From: Angustibacter sp049994355
GTDB lineage: Bacteria; Actinomycetota; Actinomycetes; Actinomycetales; Angustibacteraceae
Reading direction: 5' to 3'
DNA: 64,000 nucleotides
NCBI RefSeq assembly: GCF_049994355.1
Contig: NZ_CP188257.1
Location: forward strand, 1,178,001 to 1,242,000
Shown: one piece after another, positions 17,337-25,365 of the stretch
How positions within the stretch are numbered: the stretch's first letter is position 1
Layout of the letters: each line of letters starts with the position of its first letter
Notes under the pieces: generated by a model
What the model saw: only the letters and a program-made list of their open reading frames with translations
Database searches by the model: none
Told to the model about the DNA's origin: nothing
Made by a program: the position numbers and the translations under genes

Positions 17337-17525
17337 CTAGAGACGGACCTTCTGCCGGGCGGGCGGGTGTCCGGTCGCGAGATCGCTCGCACGAAGACGC
17401 GCGAGATCCCGCTCAGCGGCCGCGACGACGCGGCGTGCGGCGGACAGGGCACGAAAACCCAGCCCGCCGACCAAGGCACCCACCAGCAGCGCCACCAGCA
17501 GCTCGGCGGCGATTGAGGCATCCAT
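17337..17525 (-). CDS. Small single-helix membrane protein
   Basis: A 62-residue ORF: residues 4-24 are hydrophobic (SIAAELLVALLVGALVGGLG), followed by a basic, helical tail. It resembles the N-terminal anchor-plus-coil layout of RmuC, which begins 78 bases downstream on the same strand, but is too short for family assignment. Expression is unproven; support is the hydrophobic/amphipathic pattern and position only. Confidence 0.4.
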   Translation of the reverse strand: MDASIAAELLVALLVGALVGGLGFRALSAARRVVAAAERDLARLRASDLATGHPPARQKVRL

Positions 17526-17625
17526 GCCGGGCAATGTCCCACCCGAATGGCCCAATGGCACGCAAGCCGCTCGGCATGTCGTCCCGTCGTTCTCGGCGCG
17601 TGGTCGGGCACGCTCGCGCGGCCGG

Positions 17626-17631
17626 TAGACT
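17626..17631 (+). promoter_or_regulatory. TAGACT -10 box of ychF
   Basis: TAGACT ends nine bases before the GTG start of ychF at 17641, with no Shine-Dalgarno between them, again pointing to a leaderless or near-leaderless mRNA. Confidence 0.5.
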
Positions 17632-17640
17632 CTCGTCCTC

Positions 17641-18726
17641 GTGGCCCTCACCATCGGAATCGTCGGACTGCCCAACGTCGGCAAGTCCACCCTGTTCAAC
17701 GCCCTCACCAAGAACGAGGTGCTCGCCGCGAACTACCCGTTCGCGACCATCGAGCCCAACGTCGGTGTGGTCCCGCTGCCGGACGAGCGGCTGCCCAAGC
17801 TGGCCGAGGTCTTCGGCAGCGCCCGGATTCTGCCTGCGACGGTCTCGTTCGTCGACATCGCCGGCATCGTGCGCGGCGCCAGCGAGGGTGAGGGACTGGG
17901 CAACAAGTTCCTGGCCAACATCCGCGAGGCCGACGCGATCTGCCAGGTGATCCGCGCCTTCGGCGACCCGGACGTCGTGCACGTGGACGGCAAGGTCGAC
18001 CCGGCGTCCGATATCGAGACGATCCACACCGAGCTGATCCTGGCCGACCTGCAGACCCTCGAGAACGCGATCCCGCGGCTCGAGAAGGAGGTCAAGGGCA
18101 AGAAGACAGACGCCAGGGTGCTCGAGGGTGCCAGGGCGGCGCGGGCGATCCTCGAGCAGGGCACGACGCTGTACGCGGGCGGTGCGGCCGCTGGGATCGA
18201 CCCGGCTGACGTGCGCGAGCTGTCACTGCTCACCGCGAAGCCGTTCATCTACGTGTTCAACGTGGACGAGGACGGGCTGGCGGACGAGGCGTTGATGGCG
18301 TCCCTGCGCGAGCTGGTCGCGCCGGCCGAAGCGATCTTCCTGGACGCCAAGGTCGAGGCCGAGCTGGCCGAGCTGGATCCCGAGGACGCCGCCGAGCTGC
18401 TTGCCGGCATCGGCCAGGACGAGGCCGGGCTGGACCAGCTGGCCCGGGTGGGCTTCGCGACGCTGGGGCTGCAGACCTATCTGACGGCGGGTCCGAAGGA
18501 GACGCGCGCCTGGACGATCCACCAGGGCTGGACGGCGCCGCAGGCCGCAGGGGTGATCCACACCGACTTCCAGCGCGGGTTCATCAAGGCCGAGATCGTC
18601 TCGTTCGACGAGATCGTCGCAGCCGGCTCGATGGCCGAGGCCAAGTCCCGCGGCAAGGTGCGGATCGAGGGCAAGGACTACGTGATGGCGGACGGCGACG
18701 TCGTGGAGTTCCGCTTCAACGTATAA
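17641..18726 (+). CDS. ychF: Redox-regulated ATPase YchF (Obg family)
   Basis: A 361-residue P-loop NTPase related to Obg that prefers ATP and associates with ribosomes. G1 is GLPNVGKST (residues 8-16), the switch II region is DIAGIVRGA near 77, and the usual NKxD motif is replaced by NVDE near 205, the hallmark of YchF ATP specificity. The C-terminal TGS/DUF933 domain (about 275-361) has TYLTAGPKETRAWTI and the AGVIHTDFQRGFIKAE signature. GTG start with an adjacent -10 box. Confidence 0.96.
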   Translation: MALTIGIVGLPNVGKSTLFNALTKNEVLAANYPFATIEPNVGVVPLPDERLPKLAEVFGSARILPATVSFVDIAGIVRGASEGEGLGNKFLANIREADAICQVIRAFGDPDVVHVDGKVDPASDIETIHTELILADLQTLENAIPRLEKEVKGKKTDARVLEGARAARAILEQGTTLYAGGAAAGIDPADVRELSLLTAKPFIYVFNVDEDGLADEALMASLRELVAPAEAIFLDAKVEAELAELDPEDAAELLAGIGQDEAGLDQLARVGFATLGLQTYLTAGPKETRAWTIHQGWTAPQAAGVIHTDFQRGFIKAEIVSFDEIVAAGSMAEAKSRGKVRIEGKDYVMADGDVVEFRFNV

Positions 18727-18838
18727 GCCGGTCTCTGTCCTGCGGCGATATGGCTCTGACCTGCGGGTATGTGTTCGCCAACGCCCAGCGAGCGTTACCC
18801 GCTTCCGCATCCGTTTGACGATCTGGTGGCATCCGTCC

Positions 18839-19018
18839 GTGGTAGCAACCCGCACGACCCCCGGCAGTGCCGCCCAGCACGCCGGTGCGGTCGCCGAGCT
18901 GCAAGCGCGGGTCGCGCTCGCCCAGGAAAAGACGGCGGGCCGACTCGTCTTCGCGACATGGGCACTCGTCATCGCGACCGGTTTACTCATCGTCGCCACG
19001 ATCACGCTCGGCGGCTAG
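18839..19018 (+). CDS. Small membrane protein, hypothetical
   Basis: A 59-residue ORF starting at GTG 18839 (an ATG at 18815 would add eight residues). Residues about 14-32 are amphipathic (GAVAELQARVALAQEK) and 36-56 are a hydrophobic helix (LVFATWALVIATGLLIVATI). Proteins of this soluble-helix-plus-C-terminal-anchor shape are common in actinobacterial mobile elements. No family is recognised and expression is uncertain. Confidence 0.35.
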   Translation: MVATRTTPGSAAQHAGAVAELQARVALAQEKTAGRLVFATWALVIATGLLIVATITLGG

Positions 19019-19043
19019 CGCAGAAGGCCAGGAGGACGACGAC

Positions 19044-19334
19044 ATGGACTCAACGACGGTCGCGCTCGCCAGCGTCGTGTCGGGCGCCGCCGTCGCGATC
19101 TGCGGCCTGCGACGTCCACTTCGGCCCGCCGAAGACGCCGTCGAGCGTCCGCACGATGCCCGTGCCGACGTTCGCCCGGAAGGCCGCGACCCCGAACCGA
19201 GATCCCCTCGGACCGGGCGAGCACGCGCACTGCACCGACTTCGTGGTCCTGGCCAGCCTCGTCTCGGCTCGCGCTTCCGGGAGACTGAGCTGGTGAAGAA
19301 AGGACCGGCGAAGCTGAATGGCTCCGCGCCGTGA
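19044..19334 (+). CDS. Hypothetical protein with N-terminal membrane segment, possibly broken
   Basis: A 96-residue ORF whose ATG follows a strong GGAGGA at 19031-19036. Only the first 21 residues (MDSTTVALASVVSGAAVAICG) look like a real protein; after that the composition becomes Arg/Pro-rich and shadow-like. Another frame in the same stretch reads like integrase. The start is therefore probably a true old gene start whose body was lost by deletion or fusion with an integrase remnant. Confidence 0.35.
   Translation: MDSTTVALASVVSGAAVAICGLRRPLRPAEDAVERPHDARADVRPEGRDPEPRSPRTGRARALHRLRGPGQPRLGSRFRETELVKKGPAKLNGSAP
19111..19185 (+). pseudogene. Fragment resembling a tyrosine integrase
   Basis: The frame beginning at 19111 reads DVHFGPPKTPSSVRTMPVPTF, closely matching the consensus around the start of the catalytic domain of actinophage-type tyrosine recombinases (FGPPKTxxSxRTVPLP). 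The Arg-His-Arg-Tyr catalytic region is absent and the frame runs into non-matching sequence, so it is a short scar and not a working gene. Confidence 0.5.
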
Positions 19335-19361
19335 TCAACTTCGACGATCATCCACGACGTT

Positions 19362-20159
19362 CTAGCCGAGGAATCCGGCGATCTGGGCGAGCGCACGGCG
19401 GTCGCGCGCCACGCTGATGTGCCCGCGCCGGGCGAAGACGGATAACCGGCTCCGCGGGATCAACGCGGCAGTCTCGGCGAACAGGGCTGGGCTGTAGAAC
19501 CGGTCGCGTCCACCGGCCACGATCAGCGTCGTCGCTGTGATCTGGCCCGCGCAGCGGGCGAGGTCGAACTCGTCCTCTGCCTCGAGGGTGGCGAGCAGGT
19601 CCGCGCGGGCGGCCGGTGTGGCGAGAAGTCGCCGTCCAGCCAGCCAGCCGGCGCCCCGGGCGACCGGACCGGCCCAGGGAACCAGCGCGGCCGCCGCGAC
19701 CGCGGCGGCCTGCCGATCGCGCCCGGCACGCAGCTCGGCGGCCATCGCCGCCTGCCCGTCGCGGCCGGTTGGCCCGAGCCGGCAGGCGCTGCTGATCAGC
19801 ACCAGGCGGCGCACTGTGTCCGGGTGCTCGGCCGCGAGCTGCTGGGCGATGCTGCCCCCGGTCGAGACCCCGACGACGTCGGCCGGCTGGTCGAACTCGG
19901 CGCGCAGTGCCTCGGCGTGCTCCTGTGCCAGCCGGGCCATCGTCAGATCGCCTGGCAGGCCGGGCCGACGGTTGAGCGCAAGCAGTCGGCGGCGGTTCTC
20001 CAGCTGCCGCACGGGAGCCAGCACCGAGCGCACGAAACCGTCGCCCTGGACGCCGGTCGACGGTGACAGCCCAGCCAGCACGACGACCGGACTGCCGGAG
20101 CCGACCGCCGCCCAGGGCAGGGAGCCCATGACTCCGCGTTCGATCTGCACGTCTGCCAC
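19362..20159 (-). CDS. Alpha/beta hydrolase
   Basis: A 265-residue cytosolic serine hydrolase. The nucleophile elbow GVSTGG lies near residue 98, a likely acid in GGRDRFY near 220, and the catalytic His in RRGHISV near 247, giving the standard Ser-Asp-His triad. The substrate is unknown; esterase, lactonase or dienelactone hydrolase-like roles are all possible. It stands between the degraded patch and the dihydroxyacetone operon on the same strand as the latter, but starts 29 bases past the end of that operon. Confidence 0.8.
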   Translation of the reverse strand: MADVQIERGVMGSLPWAAVGSGSPVVVLAGLSPSTGVQGDGFVRSVLAPVRQLENRRRLLALNRRPGLPGDLTMARLAQEHAEALRAEFDQPADVVGVSTGGSIAQQLAAEHPDTVRRLVLISSACRLGPTGRDGQAAMAAELRAGRDRQAAAVAAAALVPWAGPVARGAGWLAGRRLLATPAARADLLATLEAEDEFDLARCAGQITATTLIVAGGRDRFYSPALFAETAALIPRSRLSVFARRGHISVARDRRALAQIAGFLG

Positions 20160-20188
20160 GGTAGGGCGCGCTGGAGCTGGGGCGGCTC

Positions 20189-22708
20189 TCAGCCAGTGGG
20201 CTCCGAGATGGCGCTCAGCACGAGCTTGCGCACGTCATCGGCGCCAGCAAGCGTCAGTGCCTTCTGCGCCAAGGCGATGCATTGCTCGACGTCCAGCTCC
20301 CGGACCGCGGCCTTGACCCGCGGGACCGCGTAGGGCGAGACGCTGAGCTCGCGAACCCCGAGCCCGACGAGGACGGGGATCGCCAGCTCGTCCGAGGCGG
20401 CCTCGCCGCACACGGCGACGTCCACGCGCCTCCGGGCCGCCCGGCAGACGTGGTCGATCAGCTGCAGGACAGCAGGATCGAGGGCGTCGGACAGGGCTGC
20501 CACGGCGCCGTTGCCCCGCTCGGCGGCGAGCGTGTACTGGGTCAGGTCGTTGGTGCCGATGCTGACGAAGTCCAGGTATGGCAGGAACGTCTCGATCTTG
20601 AGCGCCGCGGCCGGGACCTCGACCATCATCCCGACCCGCAGGTCGTCCGGGGGGCCGGTCGGACCGGCCGCGTCGAGCAGCACCTGGCGCGCCTCGTGCA
20701 GCTCACCCAGGGTCGAGACCATCGGGAACATCACATTGGTGGGGGAGCCCTGCGCCGTCCGGCAGATCGCCACCAGCTGATCGCGCAGCAGGTCTCGGTG
20801 GTCGAGGCTGAGCCGGATGCCCCGCCGTCCCAGGAAGGGGTTCTCCTCGAAGGGCACCGGCAGGTACGACATTGGCTTGTCGCCGCCCACGTCGAGGGTG
20901 CGCAGCGTGACTCGTCGCCCGGACAACGCCTCGGCGATGGCCTGGTACTCCGCCTGCTGCTCGTCGATGTCAGGAGCGGCCCCTCGACCAAGGAACAGGA
21001 ACTCGGTGCGCACCAGCCCGGCGCCGTCCGCCCCGGCCGAGAGCGAGGCCCGGGCGTCGGCCACCGACCCCACGTTGGCCAGCACCGCGAACGCGGTCCC
21101 GTCCCGGGACAGCGCCGGCTGCTCGGCGAGAGCGAGCTCCCGCGATCGGCGCTCCGCGAGTTCCTGCGCCCGACGGCGGAACCGATCGAGCTGCGCTGGC
21201 GAGGGATCGACGTGCACCTCACCGGAGCTGCCGTCCAGGACGATCGTGGTGCCCTCTGGGACGGAGAGGACGTCGCGTCCGGCGGACACGACGAGCGGGA
21301 TGTCGCGCGCCCGGGCGAGGATCGCGGCGTGGGAGGTGGGACTTCCCTGCGCGAGCACGACCCCGGTCACCAGCTCGGCGTCGAGCCCGGCTGCCTCGGC
21401 CGGAGTCAGGTCCCGCGCGACCAGCACCCCTTCGGCCATCGACTGCCGGGCGGGCTCGCCGGTCAGCGCGCGCAGCACCTGGTCGCTGACGGCGCGGACG
21501 TCCTCGGCGCGCTCGCGCAGGTAAGGGTCGGGCAGCTGCGCCCACTGGCGCTCGACCTCGGACAGGCAGGCGGCCCAGGCGGGGACCGCTCCGACGCCGG
21601 TGCCGATGCGCGCCTTGACGTCGGCGAGCATCTCACCGTCGCCGAGCAGGGAAAGGTGCGCGTCGAAGATGCTCGCCTCCTCGGCACCGACCTCCCGGCT
21701 GGTCAGGACGCGCACGTGCTCGATCTCCCGTCGCACCGCGGCGATCGACTCGACGATCCGCCGCCACTCCGCCGCTGGCTCCGCCACCGCAGGCTGGGTG
21801 ACGTCGACCGGCACGCTGGTCAACCGGCGGACCGGCCCGATCGCGATCCCGGGCGCCGCGGCCAGCGGCCCACCCGATGCGCTCGGCACCGGTGCCGGCT
21901 TGGACGTCGTCCCCACGGGTTCGTCGAACCTGCGCTGAGCCAGGGTCAGCAGGTGCTCGACCGCTTCGTGGGCCTGCGGCCCGACCGCTCGGACCTCGAC
22001 CTGGTGTCCCTGCAGGGCGGCGAGAGTTGCGACCCGGCTCAGGCTGCTGGCGGGCACTGGTCCGGCTCCCGTGCTCAGGTTGCGCAGCTCGACCGACGCG
22101 TCGAGCCCGCGCACCTCACTGACCAGCCGGGCCGCCGGCCGCGCGTGCAGTCCGTGCGGGTTGTCGACCGAGAAGACCCCCACGACCTCGGCGTCCGGCT
22201 GAGCCGCCGACGCGGCGTCGGGCGGGGCACCCTGTGCGGCGTCCTCAACCGACGACGACAGGTGGGCGGCCTTGCCCAGCAGGGCCCCGCGCGCCTCGCC
22301 GGCGACCTCGGCACGGCTGGCTCCGCCGGCGGCAGCCACGGCCGCTACGATCAGCCCCTCGACGATCGGTGCCGGGGAGAGCGTCACCCGGTCTCGCGCG
22401 GACGGGTCGGCGAGCAGGTCGAGCGCGAGATCGGCGCTGAGGACGGCGCTGCCGAGGTCCATCAGCACGACCACCCCCGCCGGGCCGTCGGCTCGCTCGA
22501 TGGCCTCCTTGATGCCGACGGCGTCCGTCCCGAACGTGGCGTCGTCCAGGCCGGCGGCCATCTCGATCCTGACCGGTCGCCCGTGCAGCATCTCTGCCGC
22601 CAGCGCCACCGCAGCCCGGGCGAGCGCGCGACTGTGGGACACGACCACCAGGCCGACCTCGTGGCGCGGCTCGGGCGCGTCGGTGGCAGCTGCTCTGGGC
22701 TGTGTCAT
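20189..22708 (-). CDS. DhaM-HPr-enzyme I fusion: PEP-dependent phosphoryl donor for dihydroxyacetone kinase
   Basis: An 839-residue cytosolic phosphorelay in one chain. Residues about 17-140 are the DhaM (EIIA-mannose type) domain with phospho-acceptor His25 in VVVSHSRAL. Residues about 175-262 are HPr with His188 in PHGLHARPAARLV. Residues about 284-839 are a complete enzyme I: APGIAIGPV, His460 in GSPTSHAAILARA, GTNDLTQYTLA and the PEP-site AVCGEAASD near the C-terminus. Phosphate can pass PEP to EI to HPr to DhaM to DhaL-ADP without other PTS proteins. E. coli DhaM has only a truncated EI. ATG 22708 is preferred over 22741 because of GGGAGGGA just upstream. Last gene of glpF-dhaK-dhaL. Confidence 0.92.
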   Translation of the reverse strand: MTQPRAAATDAPEPRHEVGLVVVSHSRALARAAVALAAEMLHGRPVRIEMAAGLDDATFGTDAVGIKEAIERADGPAGVVVLMDLGSAVLSADLALDLLADPSARDRVTLSPAPIVEGLIVAAVAAAGGASRAEVAGEARGALLGKAAHLSSSVEDAAQGAPPDAASAAQPDAEVVGVFSVDNPHGLHARPAARLVSEVRGLDASVELRNLSTGAGPVPASSLSRVATLAALQGHQVEVRAVGPQAHEAVEHLLTLAQRRFDEPVGTTSKPAPVPSASGGPLAAAPGIAIGPVRRLTSVPVDVTQPAVAEPAAEWRRIVESIAAVRREIEHVRVLTSREVGAEEASIFDAHLSLLGDGEMLADVKARIGTGVGAVPAWAACLSEVERQWAQLPDPYLRERAEDVRAVSDQVLRALTGEPARQSMAEGVLVARDLTPAEAAGLDAELVTGVVLAQGSPTSHAAILARARDIPLVVSAGRDVLSVPEGTTIVLDGSSGEVHVDPSPAQLDRFRRRAQELAERRSRELALAEQPALSRDGTAFAVLANVGSVADARASLSAGADGAGLVRTEFLFLGRGAAPDIDEQQAEYQAIAEALSGRRVTLRTLDVGGDKPMSYLPVPFEENPFLGRRGIRLSLDHRDLLRDQLVAICRTAQGSPTNVMFPMVSTLGELHEARQVLLDAAGPTGPPDDLRVGMMVEVPAAALKIETFLPYLDFVSIGTNDLTQYTLAAERGNGAVAALSDALDPAVLQLIDHVCRAARRRVDVAVCGEAASDELAIPVLVGLGVRELSVSPYAVPRVKAAVRELDVEQCIALAQKALTLAGADDVRKLVLSAISEPTG

Positions 22709-22775
22709 GTCCGCTTCCCTCCCTCGCGCCGGATTCGACATCGGCTCGTCACTCGTTGCCGCACTGAGCGGCCGC

Positions 22776-23405
22776 TCAGAACGCAGACTCGGCAGCGGCC
22801 TCGATCAGCAGCGCAACGGTCGTCGCGCCCGGGTCCTGGTGCCCGACGCTGCGCTCACCGAGGTAGCTGGCCCGGCCCTTGCGGGCCAGCATCGGCGTCG
22901 TCGCGTCTCGTCCCGCTGCCGCGGCCTCCTGGGCCGCCTTGAGGCCGGCGGAGAGCGGGGACTGTGCCGCCAGTGCGTTGTCCAGGGCGTCGACCGCCGG
23001 CGCGAGCGCGTCGTACATGGTCTTGTCACCCGGCTCGGCCTTGCCACGAGCCACCACGCCGCCGAGCCCTGCCCGCAGCGCGGTCGCGACGTCGAGCGGT
23101 GTCGGGTCTTGGGAGTCGCCCAGCGACGTGCCCATGCGCAGGAAGAAGGTTCCGAACAGCGGGCCACTGGCGCCACCCACGGTGGAGACCAGCGTCATCC
23201 CCACCTTCGAGAACATGGCACCAGCCGACGCCGACGGCGCCTCGTCCAACGCGGCCACGGCGGCCTGCATGCCTCGGTCCATGTTCGACCCGTGATCGGC
23301 ATCGCCGATCGCCGCGTCGAGCTCGGTCAGGTAGTCGCGGTTCGCGGCCACCAGCGTGGCGAACCTGCGAACCCACTCCTCGAAGACCGCCGTGGTCGCG
23401 TTCAT
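22776..23405 (-). CDS. dhaL: Dihydroxyacetone kinase subunit DhaL
   Basis: A 209-residue ADP-binding subunit that carries the phosphoryl group from DhaM to dihydroxyacetone on DhaK. The two-magnesium ADP motif is IGDADHGSNMDRG near residues 33-45, and the nucleotide-binding loop TVGGASGPLFGTFFLRM near 80, with GDKTMYDALAPA near 127. Length fits the PTS-dependent class. The ATG is four bases after the dhaK stop. Confidence 0.95.
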   Translation of the reverse strand: MNATTAVFEEWVRRFATLVAANRDYLTELDAAIGDADHGSNMDRGMQAAVAALDEAPSASAGAMFSKVGMTLVSTVGGASGPLFGTFFLRMGTSLGDSQDPTPLDVATALRAGLGGVVARGKAEPGDKTMYDALAPAVDALDNALAAQSPLSAGLKAAQEAAAAGRDATTPMLARKGRASYLGERSVGHQDPGATTVALLIEAAAESAF

Positions 23406-23409
23406 CGCG

Positions 23410-24411
23410 TCAGATTCCCCATCTCAGAGCTGGAGTACTCACCGGAGCGTCCCAGAGCGAGAGCAGCTCGTCGTCGACCTTGAGCAGGGTGACCGACGTG
23501 CCGGCCATGTCCAGCGAGGTGATGTACGAACCGACCAGGGAACGGGCGATCTGTACGCCGTGCCCGCTCAGGATCCTGTTCACCTCGTTGTACATCAGGT
23601 ACAGCTCGATCAGCGGGGTGCCGCCGAGGCCGTTGACGAAGGCGATGACCGGGTCGTCGGAGGTGAAGGGCAGGTCCGCGAGGATCGGCTCGACCAGCAT
23701 CTCCGCGATGTCCTTGGCGGGGGCCAGGGGCAGCCGTTGACGACCCGGCTCGCCGTGGATGCCGACGCCGAGCTCCATCTCGGCCTCGCCGAGGTCGAAG
23801 GTCGGGTGGCCCACCGCCGGGACCGTGCACGAGGTGAGGGCCAGGCCCATGCTGCGACCGTTGGCGTTCACGGTCTGCGCGATCTTGGCCACCGCGTCCA
23901 GGTCGCGGCCCTGCTCGGCCGCGGCGCCGGCGATCTTCTCGAGCAGCACGGTGACGCCGACACCGCGACGTCCGGCGGTCCAGGTGCTGTCCTGGACGGC
24001 GACGTCGTCGTCGGTGACCACGGAGACGACCCGCGCGCCGGTCTCCGCGGCCGCGAGCTCGGCCGCCATCTCGAAGTTCATCACGTCGCCGGTGTAGTTC
24101 TTCACGACGTGCAGAACACCTGCCCCGCCGTCCACCAGCTTGGTGGCCGCCAGCATCTGGTCCGGCACCGGGGAGGTGAAGACCTCGCCGGCACATGCGG
24201 CGTCGAGCATGCCCAGTCCGACGAAGCCGCCGTGCAGGGGCTCGTGCCCGGAGCCGCCGCCGGAGATGATTCCGACCTTGCCCTGCTTCGGGGCGCCGGC
24301 CCGGTAGATGATCTTGTTCTGGTGGTCGACCTGAAGGTCCGGGTGGGCGGCCTCGATGCCGAGCAGCGCCTCGACCACGACGTCGTTCGGGTCGTTGATC
24401 AGCTTCTTCAT
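23410..24411 (-). CDS. dhaK: Dihydroxyacetone kinase subunit DhaK
   Basis: A 333-residue substrate-binding subunit that holds dihydroxyacetone through a hemiaminal bond to a histidine, in GVGIHGEPG near residue 220. Other family landmarks are GGGSGHEPLHGGFVG near 55 and VKNYTGDVMNFEMA near 105. Product is dihydroxyacetone phosphate, which enters glycolysis. It sits between glpF and dhaL on the minus strand, with 27 bases to the glpF stop. Confidence 0.96.
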   Translation of the reverse strand: MKKLINDPNDVVVEALLGIEAAHPDLQVDHQNKIIYRAGAPKQGKVGIISGGGSGHEPLHGGFVGLGMLDAACAGEVFTSPVPDQMLAATKLVDGGAGVLHVVKNYTGDVMNFEMAAELAAAETGARVVSVVTDDDVAVQDSTWTAGRRGVGVTVLLEKIAGAAAEQGRDLDAVAKIAQTVNANGRSMGLALTSCTVPAVGHPTFDLGEAEMELGVGIHGEPGRQRLPLAPAKDIAEMLVEPILADLPFTSDDPVIAFVNGLGGTPLIELYLMYNEVNRILSGHGVQIARSLVGSYITSLDMAGTSVTLLKVDDELLSLWDAPVSTPALRWGI

Positions 24412-24438
24412 GATGTCCCTTTCCGAGTCCGTCCGAGG

Positions 24439-25236
24439 TCAGGCGTTGCTGTTGGTGGCCTGGCGGGCTCCGGCCGGCTCAGGCTCGGGGTCTGCGAGGT
24501 CGACGCCGGGGCCTGCGCCGGCGCGGTCGGCGGGGGTGCGGGTGAGTACTCCGTACAGCAGCGCCGCCACGACGCCGGCGAGGAGCTCGGCCGCAAGGTA
24601 GACGGGCAGCTGCTGCCACTTCACCTCGCCACCGGCGATCTGCTGCACGAGCATGGGACCCACCGTACGAGCCGGGTTGATCGAGGCGCCGGTGGCCGGC
24701 GCCACCGGGATGATCGCCGCGAACACGACCAGGCCGATCGCCACGCCGGCGAAGCCGGCTGCGGCCTTGCGGTGGATGACGCCGAAGATCGTGAACACCA
24801 GGATGAAGGTGCCGACGAACTCGGCCGTGAACGCCTGCGTCCAGCTGATGTCGCCGTAGGACGCGACGCCGAGCCCGACGTCGCTGGCCTTCTGCCCGAG
24901 CACGCCGATGATGGCGGTCGCGCCGATGATGGCCCCCACCACCTGGGCACCGATGTAGGCCGGAACCTGCGACCACGGGAACTTGCCGGCAGCGGCCAGT
25001 CCCAGCGTGACCGCAGGGTTGATGTGGTTGCCGCCGATGTGCCCGAGGGCGTAGACCGTCGCCACCACGATGGTGCCGAAGGCCAGGGAGATCATTCCGA
25101 GGTCCGCCATCGTGAACGGCGCATCGCCGTTGACGATCAGGGTGGCGGGCACAGCCCCGACTCCGATGAACACCAAGAAGGCCGTCCCGATGACCTCGGC
25201 ACCCAGCCGCTGGAACAGCGTGGTCTCGTCAAGCAT
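24439..25236 (-). CDS. glpF: Aquaglyceroporin (glycerol facilitator family)
   Basis: A 265-residue MIP-family channel with six membrane helices and both half-helix NPA motifs, GNHINPAVT (near residue 67) and GASINPART (near 185). The Arg after the second NPA is the conserved filter residue. An Asp/Pro-rich cytosolic tail ends the protein. The ATG has GGAAGGGG at a good distance. First gene of the dhaKLM operon, so the natural cargo is probably glycerol or dihydroxyacetone. Divergent from the IclR regulator. Confidence 0.92.
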   Translation of the reverse strand: MLDETTLFQRLGAEVIGTAFLVFIGVGAVPATLIVNGDAPFTMADLGMISLAFGTIVVATVYALGHIGGNHINPAVTLGLAAAGKFPWSQVPAYIGAQVVGAIIGATAIIGVLGQKASDVGLGVASYGDISWTQAFTAEFVGTFILVFTIFGVIHRKAAAGFAGVAIGLVVFAAIIPVAPATGASINPARTVGPMLVQQIAGGEVKWQQLPVYLAAELLAGVVAALLYGVLTRTPADRAGAGPGVDLADPEPEPAGARQATNSNA

Positions 25237-25258
25237 GCCGTGCCCCTTCCACCCGCGG

Positions 25259-25285
25259 TTCGAATAGCATTCGATATAGTCGAAT
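25259..25285. promoter_or_regulatory. Palindromic operator candidate between glpF and the IclR gene
   Basis: ATTCGA (25269-25274) and TCGAAT (25280-25285) form a perfect inverted repeat with a five-base spacer, and a further TTCGAA palindrome lies at 25259-25264. The cluster is 23 bases upstream of the glpF start, overlapping AT-rich TATA-like sequence where the minus-strand -10 would lie, a position suited to repression. The rest of the 129-base gap holds an AGGAGGGG ribosome site (25352-25359) for the regulator. The regulator assignment is inferred from adjacency. Confidence 0.6.
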
Positions 25286-25365
25286 GTGACGCGGACGCTA
25301 CGCCCGTGATTCACTAGTGCGCAAGAGTTTTCGTGAAATTGCTCACACGACAGGAGGGGTAGCGC

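Larger units (their letters stand above)
18727..19361. other. Degraded accessory patch between ychF and the hydrolase
   Basis: This 635-base interval contains no intact recognisable enzyme gene. It holds two short ORFs with one hydrophobic segment each (18839-19018 and 19044-19334) and, in another frame, an integrase-like scrap at about 19111-19185. Base composition drops locally, with AT-richer stretches such as 18727-18850. It reads as the eroded remains of an integrated element. Confidence 0.5.

Noticed and set aside
19050..19235. Minus-strand 61-codon ORF in the degraded patch
   Set aside because: No ribosome site or motif; the plus-strand frame shows integrase-like sequence instead.
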